A stretch of DNA of 58,144 nucleotides from Bacteroidales bacterium (GTDB taxonomy: Bacteria; Bacteroidota; Bacteroidia; Bacteroidales; GCA-2748055): positions 1 through 58,144 of the forward strand of contig JAIPBT010000025.1 in assembly GCA_021738565.1 (NCBI GenBank), read 5' to 3'. The notes under the pieces were generated by a model. That model saw nothing but the letters and a program-made list of their open reading frames with translations, was not told where the DNA came from and did not search any database. The translations under genes were made by a program, and so were the position numbers. Below are positions 44,721 to 53,993 of the stretch, piece by piece. Positions within the stretch are counted from its first letter, which is position 1; each line of letters starts with the position of its first letter.

Positions 44721-45194
44721 ATGCGAAAACTTCAAAATCCTTTTGAAACTCTTCCTGAATATTATTGTTTTGGCTGCAGTGCGAAAAACCATCACGGGCT
44801 TCAGATGGAATTCTTTGAAGACGGCGATGATATTGTAAGCAAATGGGAGCCAAAGGATTTTTACCAGGGTTATATTGATGTGCTTCATGGTGGCATTCAG
44901 AGTACCCTGATGGATGAGATCGCCAGCTGGGTGGTCTTCGTTAAAATGAAAACCGGAGGGGTCACATCCAGACTGACTTCAAGATTCAGGAAACCTGTAA
45001 GCGTAAATGAAGGTCCGCTTACCATCAGGGCGCGGTTGAGGGAGCAAAAGAGACAGATCGCCGTTATTGATGTACAATTGTTCAACGCCAGGGGTGTGGT
45101 TTGTTCTGAATCTGTGGCAGAATATTATGTTATGTCCGAAGAGCAAGCCAGGAAGGAGATGAAATACCCTGGAGCAGAGGCATTTTACGGTTAA
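44721..45194 (+). CDS. hotdog-fold acyl-CoA thioesterase, PaaI-like
   Basis: From ATG 44721 the product is 157 residues. The start matches relatives that begin with RKLxNPF, then CFGCSAKNHHGLQM, an N-terminal pattern of this PaaI-like group. The hotdog core includes YQGYIDVLHGGIQSTLMDEI, where the HGG-x3-(A/T)LxDE arrangement carries the catalytic residues, and later TSRLTSRFRKPV. It would hydrolyse small or aromatic acyl-CoA thioesters in the cytoplasm. An upstream ATG at 44646 gives 25 more residues without similarity and would put the -7 box inside the gene. Confidence 0.8.
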   Translation: MRKLQNPFETLPEYYCFGCSAKNHHGLQMEFFEDGDDIVSKWEPKDFYQGYIDVLHGGIQSTLMDEIASWVVFVKMKTGGVTSRLTSRFRKPVSVNEGPLTIRARLREQKRQIAVIDVQLFNARGVVCSESVAEYYVMSEEQARKEMKYPGAEAFYG

Positions 45195-45315
45195 CAGGGA
45201 TTTTTTGAACCGGTAAAGGCGGCTCTTCCGCAAGTTTCTGCAGGGATTTATCCTTCGCAAGGAGTATGCGAGGGACCATCCCGGCAGCATTTTCAAATGC
45301 TTTAAAAAATATTGT

Positions 45316-46494
45316 ATGAAGAAATATGATTTTGACAAGGTAATTGACCGTGCAGGGACAGGAGCCATTAAATATGATATGGTTGAAATGCTTTTCGGGC
45401 AGGAGGATGTACTTCCCATGTGGGTGGCGGATATGGATTTTGAAGTACCTGATTTTATAGTTGATGCTATTAAAGAACGTGCAGGGCATCCCGTGTATGG
45501 ATATACAAGGCGCACTGAAAGTTTTTTTGAAGCTGTTTCCGGCTGGATGAAAAAGAGGCACAGCTGGAATGTGAGTCCGGGTGATGTTGATTTCAGTCCG
45601 GGTATCGTTCCCGCTCTTGTACTCAGTGTTCTTGCCTATACTAACCCTGGAGACAGGATCCTGGTGCAGTCTCCTGTTTATTTTCCGTTCTTCAGTTCGA
45701 TTGAGAACCACGGAAGGGCGCTGGTGAACAACCAGCTGTCAGATGATCATGGAAACTATACAATGGATTTTGACGATCTGGAGTCTAAATTCCGTGACGG
45801 AGTGAAGATGATGATGTTTTGCCATCCGCACAATCCGGTGGGAAGGGCATGGTCTGGGGAAGAGCTGGAAAAACTGGCTGAACTTGCAGTAAAATATGAT
45901 GTTCTCGTGGTAAGTGATGAGATTCATTCTGATCTGCTCTTGTTTGGAAATAAGCACATCCCGCTCGCAACCCTGGACAGGAAGATTGCCAGAAGGACCA
46001 TCACCTGTGTGGCACCAAGTAAGACATTTAACCTTGCAGGACTTCATACATCGGCACTGGTGATTGAGGATAAGCAACTGATGAAAAGATACAAAAAGGT
46101 CCTCGGTGATACCCATATCGGCGGAGGCAACCTTTTTGGTTTCACGGCACTTGAAGTTGCTTATCAAAGCGGGGAAGAATGGCTTACACAGTTATTGAAC
46201 TACCTTGAGCAAAATTTTCTCCTTTTGAGGCAAAGAGTGAACGAAGCATTTCCGCAGGTCAGAATTTCCCCGTTGGAAGCAACCTACCTTGTTTGGCTGA
46301 ATTTTGAATTCCTTGGACTTGACGACAAGGAGTTGTTCCGGTTCATGACTGAAAAAGCCAGGCTCGGTTTTGTGGATGGTCCCAGGTTCGGAAGCGGAGG
46401 AGAAGGGTACATGCGGATGAATATAGCTGCACCTCGCAGTGTCATCAATGAGGCACTTGACAGGTTATTGCATGCCCTGGGATCCTTGTCGTGA
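45316..46494 (+). CDS. PatB/MalY-family PLP-dependent aminotransferase (probable cystathionine beta-lyase)
   Basis: The 392-residue fold-type I PLP enzyme has MWVADMDFEVPDFI and YGYTRR in the N-terminal part, FCHPHNPVGRAW, VVSDEIHSDLL, and the PLP lysine Lys236 in APSKTFNLAGL. A family-typical C-terminal part includes GYMRMNIAAPRS. The MWVADMDF and YGYT motifs are specific for the PatB/MalY group of C-S lyases, which cleave cystathionine to homocysteine. It lies 121 bases after the thioesterase gene. The signal-peptide-bearing next gene starts 43 bases after its stop. Confidence 0.88.
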   Translation: MKKYDFDKVIDRAGTGAIKYDMVEMLFGQEDVLPMWVADMDFEVPDFIVDAIKERAGHPVYGYTRRTESFFEAVSGWMKKRHSWNVSPGDVDFSPGIVPALVLSVLAYTNPGDRILVQSPVYFPFFSSIENHGRALVNNQLSDDHGNYTMDFDDLESKFRDGVKMMMFCHPHNPVGRAWSGEELEKLAELAVKYDVLVVSDEIHSDLLLFGNKHIPLATLDRKIARRTITCVAPSKTFNLAGLHTSALVIEDKQLMKRYKKVLGDTHIGGGNLFGFTALEVAYQSGEEWLTQLLNYLEQNFLLLRQRVNEAFPQVRISPLEATYLVWLNFEFLGLDDKELFRFMTEKARLGFVDGPRFGSGGEGYMRMNIAAPRSVINEALDRLLHALGSLS

Positions 46495-46537
46495 AAAGTT
46501 GAAGAATGGATGCAGGTCCTGTATTAAAATGATTGAA

Positions 46538-47953
46538 ATGAAAAAGATACGAAGCCTGGTTTTATCAGTTATTTTCTGTTGTGCCTATTCAGGAACTTTC
46601 GCGCAAACAGATATGGCAGATCCAATGATCATTGACGAGACCGATCAGTCGATTGCAGTAGCCCGGGTCATTCCAATAGACTCGGTTTGGGCCGGTCATC
46701 CCGTTGGATTTTGTTTGTACAGTGATTGTAACAGACAATATATTGCGTATTACAATTCAGAGCGTCGCATGGTTGTTGGTCAAAAGGATGCAGCAGATGA
46801 GAAATTCCAGCTCTATACCTTGCCGGCCACTTACAGGGAATCTGCAGGGGGTACCAGTACGATCCTGGGGTGGGACAGCCATAACAGTATTACACTGGCA
46901 GCAGACAGTGAGGGTTACATCCACCTGGCCGGGAACATGCATGTGGATCCTCTGACCTACTTCAGAAGTGCGGTGCCTGGAGATATTACTTCGCTGGAAC
47001 AGGTTATGAAAATGGTGGGGGCAGAGGAAGACCGGTGTACATATCCCAATTTTATGTTTACAGCGGATGGGGACCTTCTGTTTCATTACCGGGATGGAGG
47101 AAGTGGCAACGGAAATGAAATATATAACATTTATTCAACAGAAACCCGGGAATGGGAACGCCTGCTTGATGCCCCGCTTACAGATGGCCAGGGAAAGATG
47201 AATGCCTATCAGTCGGAGCCCGTGCTCCTGAATGATGGCTGGTACCATGTTTACTGGGTCTGGCGGGATACGCCCGATTGCTCCACGAACCATGACCTGT
47301 CTTATATGAAAAGTCCTGACCTGCTGCATTGGTTCGATGCTTTCGGGAATGAAATTACGCTTCCTGCCACCATTAACGACCCGGGTCTTATAGTGGACCC
47401 AATACCGCCCGGAGGCGGAATCATCAATCTTGCAGCTAAAATGGTCCTGAATGATGATCAGTTACCTGTTTTCATTTATCATAAATACGATTCGGAAGGA
47501 AACCTTCAGTTGTATGTATCACGGTTGGGCAATGACAAGTGGGTCGCAAAGCAGATCACAACATGGGATTACCGGTGGGATTTCTCAGGGTGGGGGAGCA
47601 TTGTATTTGAAGTATACCTGAAGGATTTCAGAAAAAGAGATGACGGGATGTATGAATTCAGTTATTATCATAAAAAGTATGGAAATGAAACCATTTTGCT
47701 GGACAAGGATTTTAACAATATTGGTAAAGTACTGAAACCGGACCCGTTCGGAGATCAATTGACCCTGGAGGGAAATTTTCCCGGTTTGCAGGTGAATATT
47801 GCTGCCGACATTGGTTCTGACTGCAATCCCGACGTGAAGTATTTGCTAAAATGGGAAACACTTACACAAAACAGGGACCAACCGCGACCTGAACCATGGC
47901 CGGAACCCAGCAGGCTTTATCTGTATGGACTGGTGGACTTTAATGCGGAATGA
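46538..47953 (+). CDS. secreted BNR-4 repeat protein, possible polysaccharide lyase-like
   Basis: The chosen start ATG 46538 (MKKIRSLVLSVIF) gives 471 residues with a signal peptide ending SGTFAQ; an ATG 9 bases earlier is an alternative. The mature protein is a predicted seven-bladed propeller of the BNR-4 type, with GWDSHNSITLAADSEGYIHL and GNMHVDPLTYFR in the place conserved in that family, and YPNFMFTADGDLLFHYRDG. Some BNR-4 proteins are ulvan or related lyases (PL24/PL25-like), but many are uncharacterised. I infer a carbohydrate-active role because a GH92 mannosidase gene faces it. Confidence 0.75.
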   Translation: MKKIRSLVLSVIFCCAYSGTFAQTDMADPMIIDETDQSIAVARVIPIDSVWAGHPVGFCLYSDCNRQYIAYYNSERRMVVGQKDAADEKFQLYTLPATYRESAGGTSTILGWDSHNSITLAADSEGYIHLAGNMHVDPLTYFRSAVPGDITSLEQVMKMVGAEEDRCTYPNFMFTADGDLLFHYRDGGSGNGNEIYNIYSTETREWERLLDAPLTDGQGKMNAYQSEPVLLNDGWYHVYWVWRDTPDCSTNHDLSYMKSPDLLHWFDAFGNEITLPATINDPGLIVDPIPPGGGIINLAAKMVLNDDQLPVFIYHKYDSEGNLQLYVSRLGNDKWVAKQITTWDYRWDFSGWGSIVFEVYLKDFRKRDDGMYEFSYYHKKYGNETILLDKDFNNIGKVLKPDPFGDQLTLEGNFPGLQVNIAADIGSDCNPDVKYLLKWETLTQNRDQPRPEPWPEPSRLYLYGLVDFNAE

Positions 47954-48021
47954 AACGAAAATTCTGTACTTAGCTCTTAATAATATGAGTTTTCTTTCTG
48001 ACACCAATTAAACATTTCCTG

Positions 48022-50304
48022 TTACTTATTTTCTGAGAATGAATATGGAAAATGAATGTTATCTGTACCCCTTGTGGTATCAGGCAGCGCTTCCATCTTG
48101 AAACGGAGTGTGCCTCCCCTCATTAATTCCTCATGGGTCAGGTAATTCCTGTTAAATTTCTTTTTGTTGAGCCTGGCTGAATGGATGTACACATTCGAAG
48201 ATGAATTATTGGGTGCAGTGATAATGAAGGTTTTTCCATTCTCTAACCGAAGGGTTGCTTTTTTAAAGAGGGGTGAACCTATCACATATTGATCTGACCC
48301 GGGAGTTACGGGATAAAAGCCCAGTGCTGAAAACAGATACCATGCAGAGGTCTGCCCGTTGTCCTCATCCCCGCAAAGTCCGTCAGCACCTGAATGATAA
48401 AGCCTGCTCATAATGTTCCTGACATGGTACTGGCTTTTCCATGGCTGCCCGGAATAATTATAGAGATATGGCATGTGCTGGATGGGCTGGTTCCCGTGTG
48501 CATACTGTCCCATATTGATGATCTTCATTTCGGTGATCTCATGGATCTGGAATCCGTAATATGAATGGTCGGCTGTAGGTGCGGCGATAAAAACCGAATC
48601 CAGTTTTTCATTGAATTTTGAGGTTCCGCCCATCAGGTCAATCAAACCCTGTATGTCGTGGAACACGCACCATGTCCAGTGCCAGGAGCAACCCTCCGTA
48701 AATGCATCTCCCCATTTGTCGGGCCTGAACGGTGACTGGAATGTGCCATCCAGGTTTTTCCCGCGCATAAAATTCGTTGATGGGTCATAAACATTCCTGT
48801 AATTCATGGCCCGTTGAGCAAAACGATCGATCTCATCCAGGGGTCTGCCAAGTGCTTTTGCGAGTCTCCAGATGGCAAAGTCATCATAGGCATATTCCAG
48901 CGTTCTGGCAGTGTTTTCATTGACTCCGGAATCGTAGGGAATATAACCGAGTTTGTTGTAATATTTGACGCCATACCTGCCCACCGAATGCAGTGGTCCC
49001 TCATTTTCACTGTTTTTAAGAATGGCCTCATAGAGAAGGTCAATATCCCGGATATATACCCCTTTGAGATATGCATCTGCAATGATTGATGCCGAGTTGG
49101 ATCCTACCATGGCGCTCCTGTGGCCCGGGCTTGCCCATTCAGGCAGCCACCCGCTTTCGCGGTAGGTATTGGCAAGGCCTGCCATGACCCTGCTGTTCAT
49201 TTCCCTGAACATCAGGTTGAAGAATGGAAAAACTGCCCTGAAGGTATCCCAGAATCCGTTGTCTGTGAACATGTAGCCTTTTTCTATCTTTCCATTATAC
49301 GGACTGTAATGGATGATCTTGTTGTCCGGACCGTATTCATAGAATTTCCTGGGGAAAAGCATGGTTCGGTACAATGCGGTATAAAATGTTTTGAACTGGT
49401 CTTCGGTACCCCCTTTTACCAGGATCCTCTGCAGCTGGTCTTCCCATTTTTGCCGGGCTTCGGATTTTACCTGCCCGAATGTTTTGTTCCCAATTTCCCG
49501 TTTCAGATTGATCTCGGCCTGTTCCGGGCTTATAAAAGATGAAGCGATCTTCAGATGAACCTTCTCACCAGGTTTTGTTTTGAATTGAACGATGGCGCCG
49601 GCATGATCACATTCGGTTTTAAGCTGTCCCGCCTTTATCCGGTTGTCTTCAGCAATATAAACCTCTTCAAATTCTTTGTCGGCATAGACCACAAAGTAAT
49701 TCCTGAAATTTCCGGGCACCCCGCCATGATTGTTGGATGCCCACCCGGTGATCTTCTGCTGATCGGGGGAAACATTGATCATGGATCCCATGTTAAAACC
49801 GTCTATAATAAGGAATGCCGAATCAGTTCCAGGGAAAGTCAGACGCGACATTGCGCAGCGATCGGTAGGGGCGATCTCTATCGTTGTGTTGTAATCGCCC
49901 AGGTAGGTGCTGTAATAATAGGCCCTTGAAGTTTCTGTTTTATGCGAAAACCAGGATGCCCGCTCTGATTCATTGAAAACAAGCTTGCCGGTGGTTGCAA
50001 AAATTGAGAAGGCACCATAATCATTTAGCCAGGGTGAAGCCTGGTGTGTTTGTTTGATACCGCGGATCTTATCCGCGCAATACTGATAGCACCAGCCGTT
50101 GCCCATCTCATTGGTTTGCGGAGTCCAGAAATTCATTCCCCAGGGCAGGGCCACTGCAGGATAGGTATTCCCGTTCGACAATTCAAATTTTGAATCAGTC
50201 CCGATCAGGGGATCGATGTAATCAGCCAGGTTGCCGTAACCAGGAGCTTTTTCACATGACTGAAAGACCGCAAATAACAACAGGAGGATACCGGGTTTTT
50301 TCAT
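48022..50304 (-). CDS. GH92 alpha-mannosidase lipoprotein
   Basis: The 760-residue protein carries a lipoprotein signal with lipobox FQSC (Cys17). It continues with the GH92 opening YIDPLIGTDSKFELSNGNTYPAVALPWGMNFW. The barrel region has MFTDNGFWDTFRAVFP and WLPEWASPGHRSAMVGSNSAS. The Ca2+/catalytic segment is GLCGDEDNGQTSAWYLFSA, and YAHGNQPIQHMPYLY is also family-typical. GH92 enzymes are Ca2+-dependent inverting exo-alpha-mannosidases (mostly 1,2 or 1,3) that act on N-glycans or mannans. The protein would be outer-membrane attached. No SusCD pair is near, so it is not part of a classical PUL in this window. Confidence 0.93.
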   Translation of the reverse strand: MKKPGILLLLFAVFQSCEKAPGYGNLADYIDPLIGTDSKFELSNGNTYPAVALPWGMNFWTPQTNEMGNGWCYQYCADKIRGIKQTHQASPWLNDYGAFSIFATTGKLVFNESERASWFSHKTETSRAYYYSTYLGDYNTTIEIAPTDRCAMSRLTFPGTDSAFLIIDGFNMGSMINVSPDQQKITGWASNNHGGVPGNFRNYFVVYADKEFEEVYIAEDNRIKAGQLKTECDHAGAIVQFKTKPGEKVHLKIASSFISPEQAEINLKREIGNKTFGQVKSEARQKWEDQLQRILVKGGTEDQFKTFYTALYRTMLFPRKFYEYGPDNKIIHYSPYNGKIEKGYMFTDNGFWDTFRAVFPFFNLMFREMNSRVMAGLANTYRESGWLPEWASPGHRSAMVGSNSASIIADAYLKGVYIRDIDLLYEAILKNSENEGPLHSVGRYGVKYYNKLGYIPYDSGVNENTARTLEYAYDDFAIWRLAKALGRPLDEIDRFAQRAMNYRNVYDPSTNFMRGKNLDGTFQSPFRPDKWGDAFTEGCSWHWTWCVFHDIQGLIDLMGGTSKFNEKLDSVFIAAPTADHSYYGFQIHEITEMKIINMGQYAHGNQPIQHMPYLYNYSGQPWKSQYHVRNIMSRLYHSGADGLCGDEDNGQTSAWYLFSALGFYPVTPGSDQYVIGSPLFKKATLRLENGKTFIITAPNNSSSNVYIHSARLNKKKFNRNYLTHEELMRGGTLRFKMEALPDTTRGTDNIHFPYSFSENK

Positions 50305-50488
50305 AGCAAAAGGACTTCGTTTTGCATACTAAAATAGACAATATTATTTAATAACATCCAACAGGCAATTTAAATAAAACGACAAAATGACATACAATTT
50401 TACACATAACAGACATAATGACACCTTTTTATATCCGGCACGTCATTTGACATTATCTGAGCAGGAATTTGATTAATAACAACAAAAC

Positions 50489-50493
50489 GGAGG
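50489..50493 (+). promoter_or_regulatory. Shine-Dalgarno of hsp20
   Basis: GGAGG lies 8 bases before ATG 50502. Strong Shine-Dalgarno sequences are rare in Bacteroidota and absent before nearly all genes of this window, so it decides the start and hints at special translational control of this stress gene. Confidence 0.6.
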
Positions 50494-50501
50494 ACAGTAA
50501 A

Positions 50502-50924
50502 ATGTTAACAAATTATAGAAAATGTTATGTTCCCTCATACAGGGATGATTTTTTCAATGACAATGTTTCGAGCAGGTATTATGGCCAGGGATATGCTTCA
50601 GCACCGGCTGTGAATATCATTGAGAGACAGGAGGAATTCAGGATCGAGGTCGCTGCTGCAGGTTTGTCAAAAGATGATTTCAGGATCGATCTTGACAATG
50701 AGATACTGACCATATCATCGGTTGAAAAGGAAACACAGGAAGAGCAGCACAATTACACAAGAAGAGAGTTCAATTACGGATCGTTTTCAAGGAGTTTTCG
50801 TCTTGAGGATTCTTTTGATACGGACAGCATATCGGCAGTTCATAATAATGGAGTGTTAACGATTCATCTTCCTTTGAAGAAGGAAGCAGTGCAGCACGGA
50901 CCAAAGACGATTGACATAAGTTAA
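50502..50924 (+). CDS. small heat-shock protein Hsp20
   Basis: The 140-residue protein has the alpha-crystallin domain (about 36-130): APAVNIIERQEEFRIEVAAAGLSKDDFRIDLDNEILTI is the opening strand set (PAVNI ... LTI) and NNGVLTIHLP is the conserved end motif (NGVLTI-LP). The C-terminal tail KTIDIS contains the I-x-I motif used in oligomer assembly. It holds unfolding proteins in soluble form. The start was set at ATG 50502 from the GGAGG before it. The upstream spacer 50305-50488 is AT-rich with TGACA/TGTCA-like words, but no known operator is recognised. Confidence 0.9.
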   Translation: MLTNYRKCYVPSYRDDFFNDNVSSRYYGQGYASAPAVNIIERQEEFRIEVAAAGLSKDDFRIDLDNEILTISSVEKETQEEQHNYTRREFNYGSFSRSFRLEDSFDTDSISAVHNNGVLTIHLPLKKEAVQHGPKTIDIS

Positions 50925-50953
50925 CGACTTTTCATAACAGGCAGTTGGTTAAG

Positions 50954-51898
50954 TTAGTTGGAAGTTTTCACGGGGTTCTTAGGGGGCCCCGTTTTCTTTT
51001 TGATTTTTCCGAAGCTCATAATGATCACGCCCACGATTGTAATGATGCCTCCTGCAACCTGCAGGTAAGTGGGTATCAGCGAAAGGTAGATCATGGAACC
51101 GATCAGCACGAACAGTCCGCGGGTAGCCTGAATGATCATAGTCCTGGATGCTTCAATAAATTTCAACGCGGAATATTGGGCAAGGCCGGTCAGGAATGGA
51201 CCAAGTACTGAACCGGCGATCATATTGAAAACGGCACTTTTAGGTACCAGGAGGTTTTCCTGCCTGATCAAAACGGCGATCAATCCGAACAGAAACAGAA
51301 AGATCACCCGGTTGATGGTCAGGATGCTGGGATGCAGTTTTTTTATATTTTTTTTGGCATAAACAATACTTGAGGAGAGGAAAAGGGAAGACAACAGGAT
51401 CCATCCGTTCCCGTTTTCAAAGAATTGTTCCAGTGTCATGTTCCTGGTGTAGGTGATCATGACCACCCCGCCTACGGTCAGAAGAATTCCGATCGCTTCT
51501 ATGGTGTTGAAGCGCTCTCCAAGGAAGCGAATCCCCATCAGGGTAACAAAAATGGGTGTGGCATTTGAGAGAAAGGAGACGATGGCGGGATTCTCAGATA
51601 GGAGTATGGCAATGAACAGGGTAAGGGCTGCCAACAATTCCAACGTACCGATGATCATGAGGTCGATCCTGGATTTGCGTTCAAGTTGAGGGATTTTCCT
51701 GATGAGACCTGTGGAAATGATGTATATGCCGTTCCAGAGCAGGGCAAATGAAAACCAGTAAAACTGGAATTGAAAGAAATTTACCTCCAGAAGGGCTGCT
51801 TTTGAAAATACATAGACGTTTGCCATTCCCAGGGTTGCAAGAAAGGCAAGTCCTGTACCTTTTACAGCAGGACTTAGTTTTTCAAGGAATTTTACCAT
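50954..51898 (-). CDS. EamA/DMT-family transporter
   Basis: From ATG 51898 the product is 314 residues with ten hydrophobic segments in two repeated EamA halves (about 12-145 and 160-300), typical of drug/metabolite transporters. NPAIVSFLSNATPIFVTLMG in the first half and GSVLGPFLTGLAQYSALKFIEA in the second are characteristic. The substrate is unknown. An upstream ATG at 51934 would start within the pgi terminator hairpin, so I prefer 51898, whose ATG comes directly after the terminator T run. Confidence 0.85.
   Translation of the reverse strand: MVKFLEKLSPAVKGTGLAFLATLGMANVYVFSKAALLEVNFFQFQFYWFSFALLWNGIYIISTGLIRKIPQLERKSRIDLMIIGTLELLAALTLFIAILLSENPAIVSFLSNATPIFVTLMGIRFLGERFNTIEAIGILLTVGGVVMITYTRNMTLEQFFENGNGWILLSSLFLSSSIVYAKKNIKKLHPSILTINRVIFLFLFGLIAVLIRQENLLVPKSAVFNMIAGSVLGPFLTGLAQYSALKFIEASRTMIIQATRGLFVLIGSMIYLSLIPTYLQVAGGIITIVGVIIMSFGKIKKKTGPPKNPVKTSN
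50970..50992 (+). terminator. possible hsp20 terminator inside the DMT gene end
   Basis: ACGGGG (50970-50975) pairs with CCCCGT (50987-50992), followed by TTTCTTTTT. It lies within the last codons of the convergent transporter gene, 46 bases after the hsp20 stop. Confidence 0.5.
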
Positions 51899-51930
51899 AA
51901 AAAAGACCGGGTTGGTTAACCGGTCTTTTA
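51899..51930 (-). terminator. pgi terminator adjoining the DMT start codon
   Basis: AAAAGACCGG and CCGGTCTTTT form a perfect 10-bp stem with a 9-base loop. On the minus strand it is followed by T residues and then at once by the ATG of the transporter gene. It lies 25 bases after the pgi stop. Confidence 0.8.
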
Positions 51931-51954
51931 ACATTGTAACGCTGACAATGTTCG

Positions 51955-53292
51955 TTACAGCCTTCTTTTTATCTTTTCTGATTCTTCTTCATAGCCGGGT
52001 TTGCCCAGCAATGCGAACATATTCTTCTTATAGGCTTCAACTCCTGGCTGGTTGAAGGGGTTCACACCCAGCATATATCCGCTCATCCCGCAGGCAATCT
52101 CGAAAAAGTACATCAATTGTCCGAGATAATATTCGTTTAGTTTCGGGATCTCTATCCGCATATTTGGTACATTTCCGTCGATATGCGCCAGTATGGTGCC
52201 CAGTTCGGCCATTTTGTTGACTTCATCCATGCGTTTGCCTGCCAGGTAATTCAATCCATCCATGTCTTTTTCGTCGTGTGGTATGGTAACTGCCCGGTCG
52301 CTTTCCCCGACCGAAAGCACGGTTTCAAACAGGATGCGCTCACCGTCCTGGATATACTGCCCCATGGAATGCAAATCGGAAGAATTATCCACGGAAGCGG
52401 GGTAAATTCCTTTTCCATCTTTTCCCTCGCTTTCCCCAAAAAGTTGTTTCCACCATTCTGCTACATAATGAAGTTTGTTGTGGTAATTTACCAGTATCTC
52501 AATTTTCTTTCCTTTCCTGTAGAGGGCATTTCTTGTGGCAGCATATAGTGCAGCAGGATTTTTGTTCAGATCTGCATTGCTCAGGCACAGGTTTTCCATT
52601 TCCAGGGCACCATTGACGAGCTGACGTATATCAAAACCTGATGCAGCCAGCGGAACGAGTCCAACCGGGGTAAGTACAGAGAACCTTCCCCCGATATCAT
52701 CCGGGATCTCGAACGTCTCAAAACCTTCATAGCCGGCCAGTGTTCTTAATGCACCTTTTTCTGCATCGGTGATCGCTATGATGCGTGAAACTGCCTCTTT
52801 GTTGCCATATTTACCGGCAAGATGTTCTTTCAGGATGCGGAATGCAATTGCAGGTTCGGTGGTGGTTCCTGATTTTGATATGACAATAATGGAGTAGTCA
52901 TAATTGTCAAGTGTCTCGGTGAGCTCCGAAATGTAATCTTCACTGATGTTGTGGCCGGCAAAGATCATTACAGGCTGATCATGTTTTAAACGCAACATCT
53001 CAAAACTGTGGGAAAGTGCATCATTGACTGCTTTAGCGCCCAGGTAGGATCCGCCGATACCAATGACTACGAGAATATCAGATTTTCCCTTCATTTTTGC
53101 CACGCTCGTTTCTATGGCGGAAAGCTGGTCATCCGTAATGGAAGACGGGAGGTTTGACCACCCGAGGAAATCGTTTCCTGCTCCGTCACGACTGATAAGC
53201 ATTTCAAGTTTCGAAGCCACTTCATCCTGCATGCCCATTATTTCAGACCCGGGAATATATCCAAATACGTTTTTTACATCAAGCTGAATCAT
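51955..53292 (-). CDS. pgi: glucose-6-phosphate isomerase
   Basis: From ATG 53292 ([15 protein letters not shown]) the product is 445 residues, the short form common in Bacteroidota and Firmicutes. It has [35 protein letters not shown] (sugar-phosphate binding), [16 protein letters not shown], and the C-terminal [12 protein letters not shown] whose Lys and upstream Glu/His serve ring opening. It interconverts glucose-6-phosphate and fructose-6-phosphate, and so handles the glucose-6-phosphate from the GH65/beta-PGM fusion. The frame is open 17 codons further upstream without family similarity. Confidence 0.94.
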   Translation of the reverse strand: MIQLDVKNVFGYIPGSEIMGMQDEVASKLEMLISRDGAGNDFLGWSNLPSSITDDQLSAIETSVAKMKGKSDILVVIGIGGSYLGAKAVNDALSHSFEMLRLKHDQPVMIFAGHNISEDYISELTETLDNYDYSIIVISKSGTTTEPAIAFRILKEHLAGKYGNKEAVSRIIAITDAEKGALRTLAGYEGFETFEIPDDIGGRFSVLTPVGLVPLAASGFDIRQLVNGALEMENLCLSNADLNKNPAALYAATRNALYRKGKKIEILVNYHNKLHYVAEWWKQLFGESEGKDGKGIYPASVDNSSDLHSMGQYIQDGERILFETVLSVGESDRAVTIPHDEKDMDGLNYLAGKRMDEVNKMAELGTILAHIDGNVPNMRIEIPKLNEYYLGQLMYFFEIACGMSGYMLGVNPFNQPGVEAYKKNMFALLGKPGYEEESEKIKRRL

Positions 53293-53655
53293 TCTATATC
53301 GGTGATAATATTTATTAAAACGTTGAATATTAAAATAATACAATTATATCTCAAGACCCTTGCAAAGGTAAAAAACTTTTGAAAATCTGAGCTATATTCC
53401 TTTTTTACTTCAAGTGTATTTGTTGCACTGCTGCACTCGATAAACAGGAAATTATTCACCCGACAAATCGTCGGGATCATGAGCTCTTCGCTGCGGCGAA
53501 TCGGTTGGTAATTCCTAAACGGTTACCACATTTATACAGAGAGGAAAGGATCGGAATTATTGCCCCGTGTCCTCGTGCCTCGATAAACTCGGCACTTCGC
53601 TCAGGAACCGGAATTACCATTTGGAAGTCAAGATCTCGACTGCGTTCGATCTCTC

Positions 53656-53735
53656 CCTCGTGCCCTCGTGCCCTCGTGCAGTCGTACAGTCGTGCCGTCG
53701 TGCCGTCGTGCCGTCGTACAGTCGTGCAGCCGTCC
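53656..53735 (+). repeat. ten tandem 8-bp units
   Basis: The units follow the pattern (c/a)(c/g)TCGT(g/a)C; for example three CCTCGTGC, then AGTCGTAC, AGTCGTGC, CGTCGTGC, and the tenth, AGCCGTCC, is degenerate. The 8-base period is not a multiple of three and not a CRISPR layout. Strand-slippage growth is likely. Confidence 0.85.
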
Positions 53736-53739
53736 TTCC

Positions 53740-53889
53740 TCGAGGTTCGGCGGAGTTCATTATTACATATGGGAAAAGGGTAGGACTATCCCGGGTCCTT
53801 CGGATCGAGGTTCGGCGGAGCTCATTATTACATATGGGAAAAGGGTAGGACTATCCCGGGTCCTTCGGCTCGAGGTTCGGCGGAGCTCA
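53740..53889 (+). repeat. 65-bp tandem repeat, 2.3 copies
   Basis: Copies are 53740-53804, 53805-53869 and a 20-base partial at 53870-53889. The first two differ at only two positions (the base after GGCGGAG and the last base). Each carries TCGAGGTTCGGCGGAG, TTACATATGGGAAAAGGG and CTATCCCGGGTCC, including a palindromic CCCGGG. Confidence 0.9.
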
Positions 53890-53993
53890 CCTCTTCGCTC
53901 AGGAACCGGTCTTTATTGTTAGGAACCGATCTCGACAAGCTCGATCTTCCCACCTCACACCCCAACCCACCGAAATTCGCTCTGGCCCCTGGC

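Noticed and set aside
53656-53735. Possible CRISPR array
   Set aside because: The units are 8 bp and contiguous, with no spacers; no cas gene is present in the window.
53505-53922. Several overlapping Arg/Ser/Val-rich open frames
   Set aside because: They arise from the 8-bp and 65-bp tandem repeats, which contain few stop codons in any frame. There is no coding pattern.
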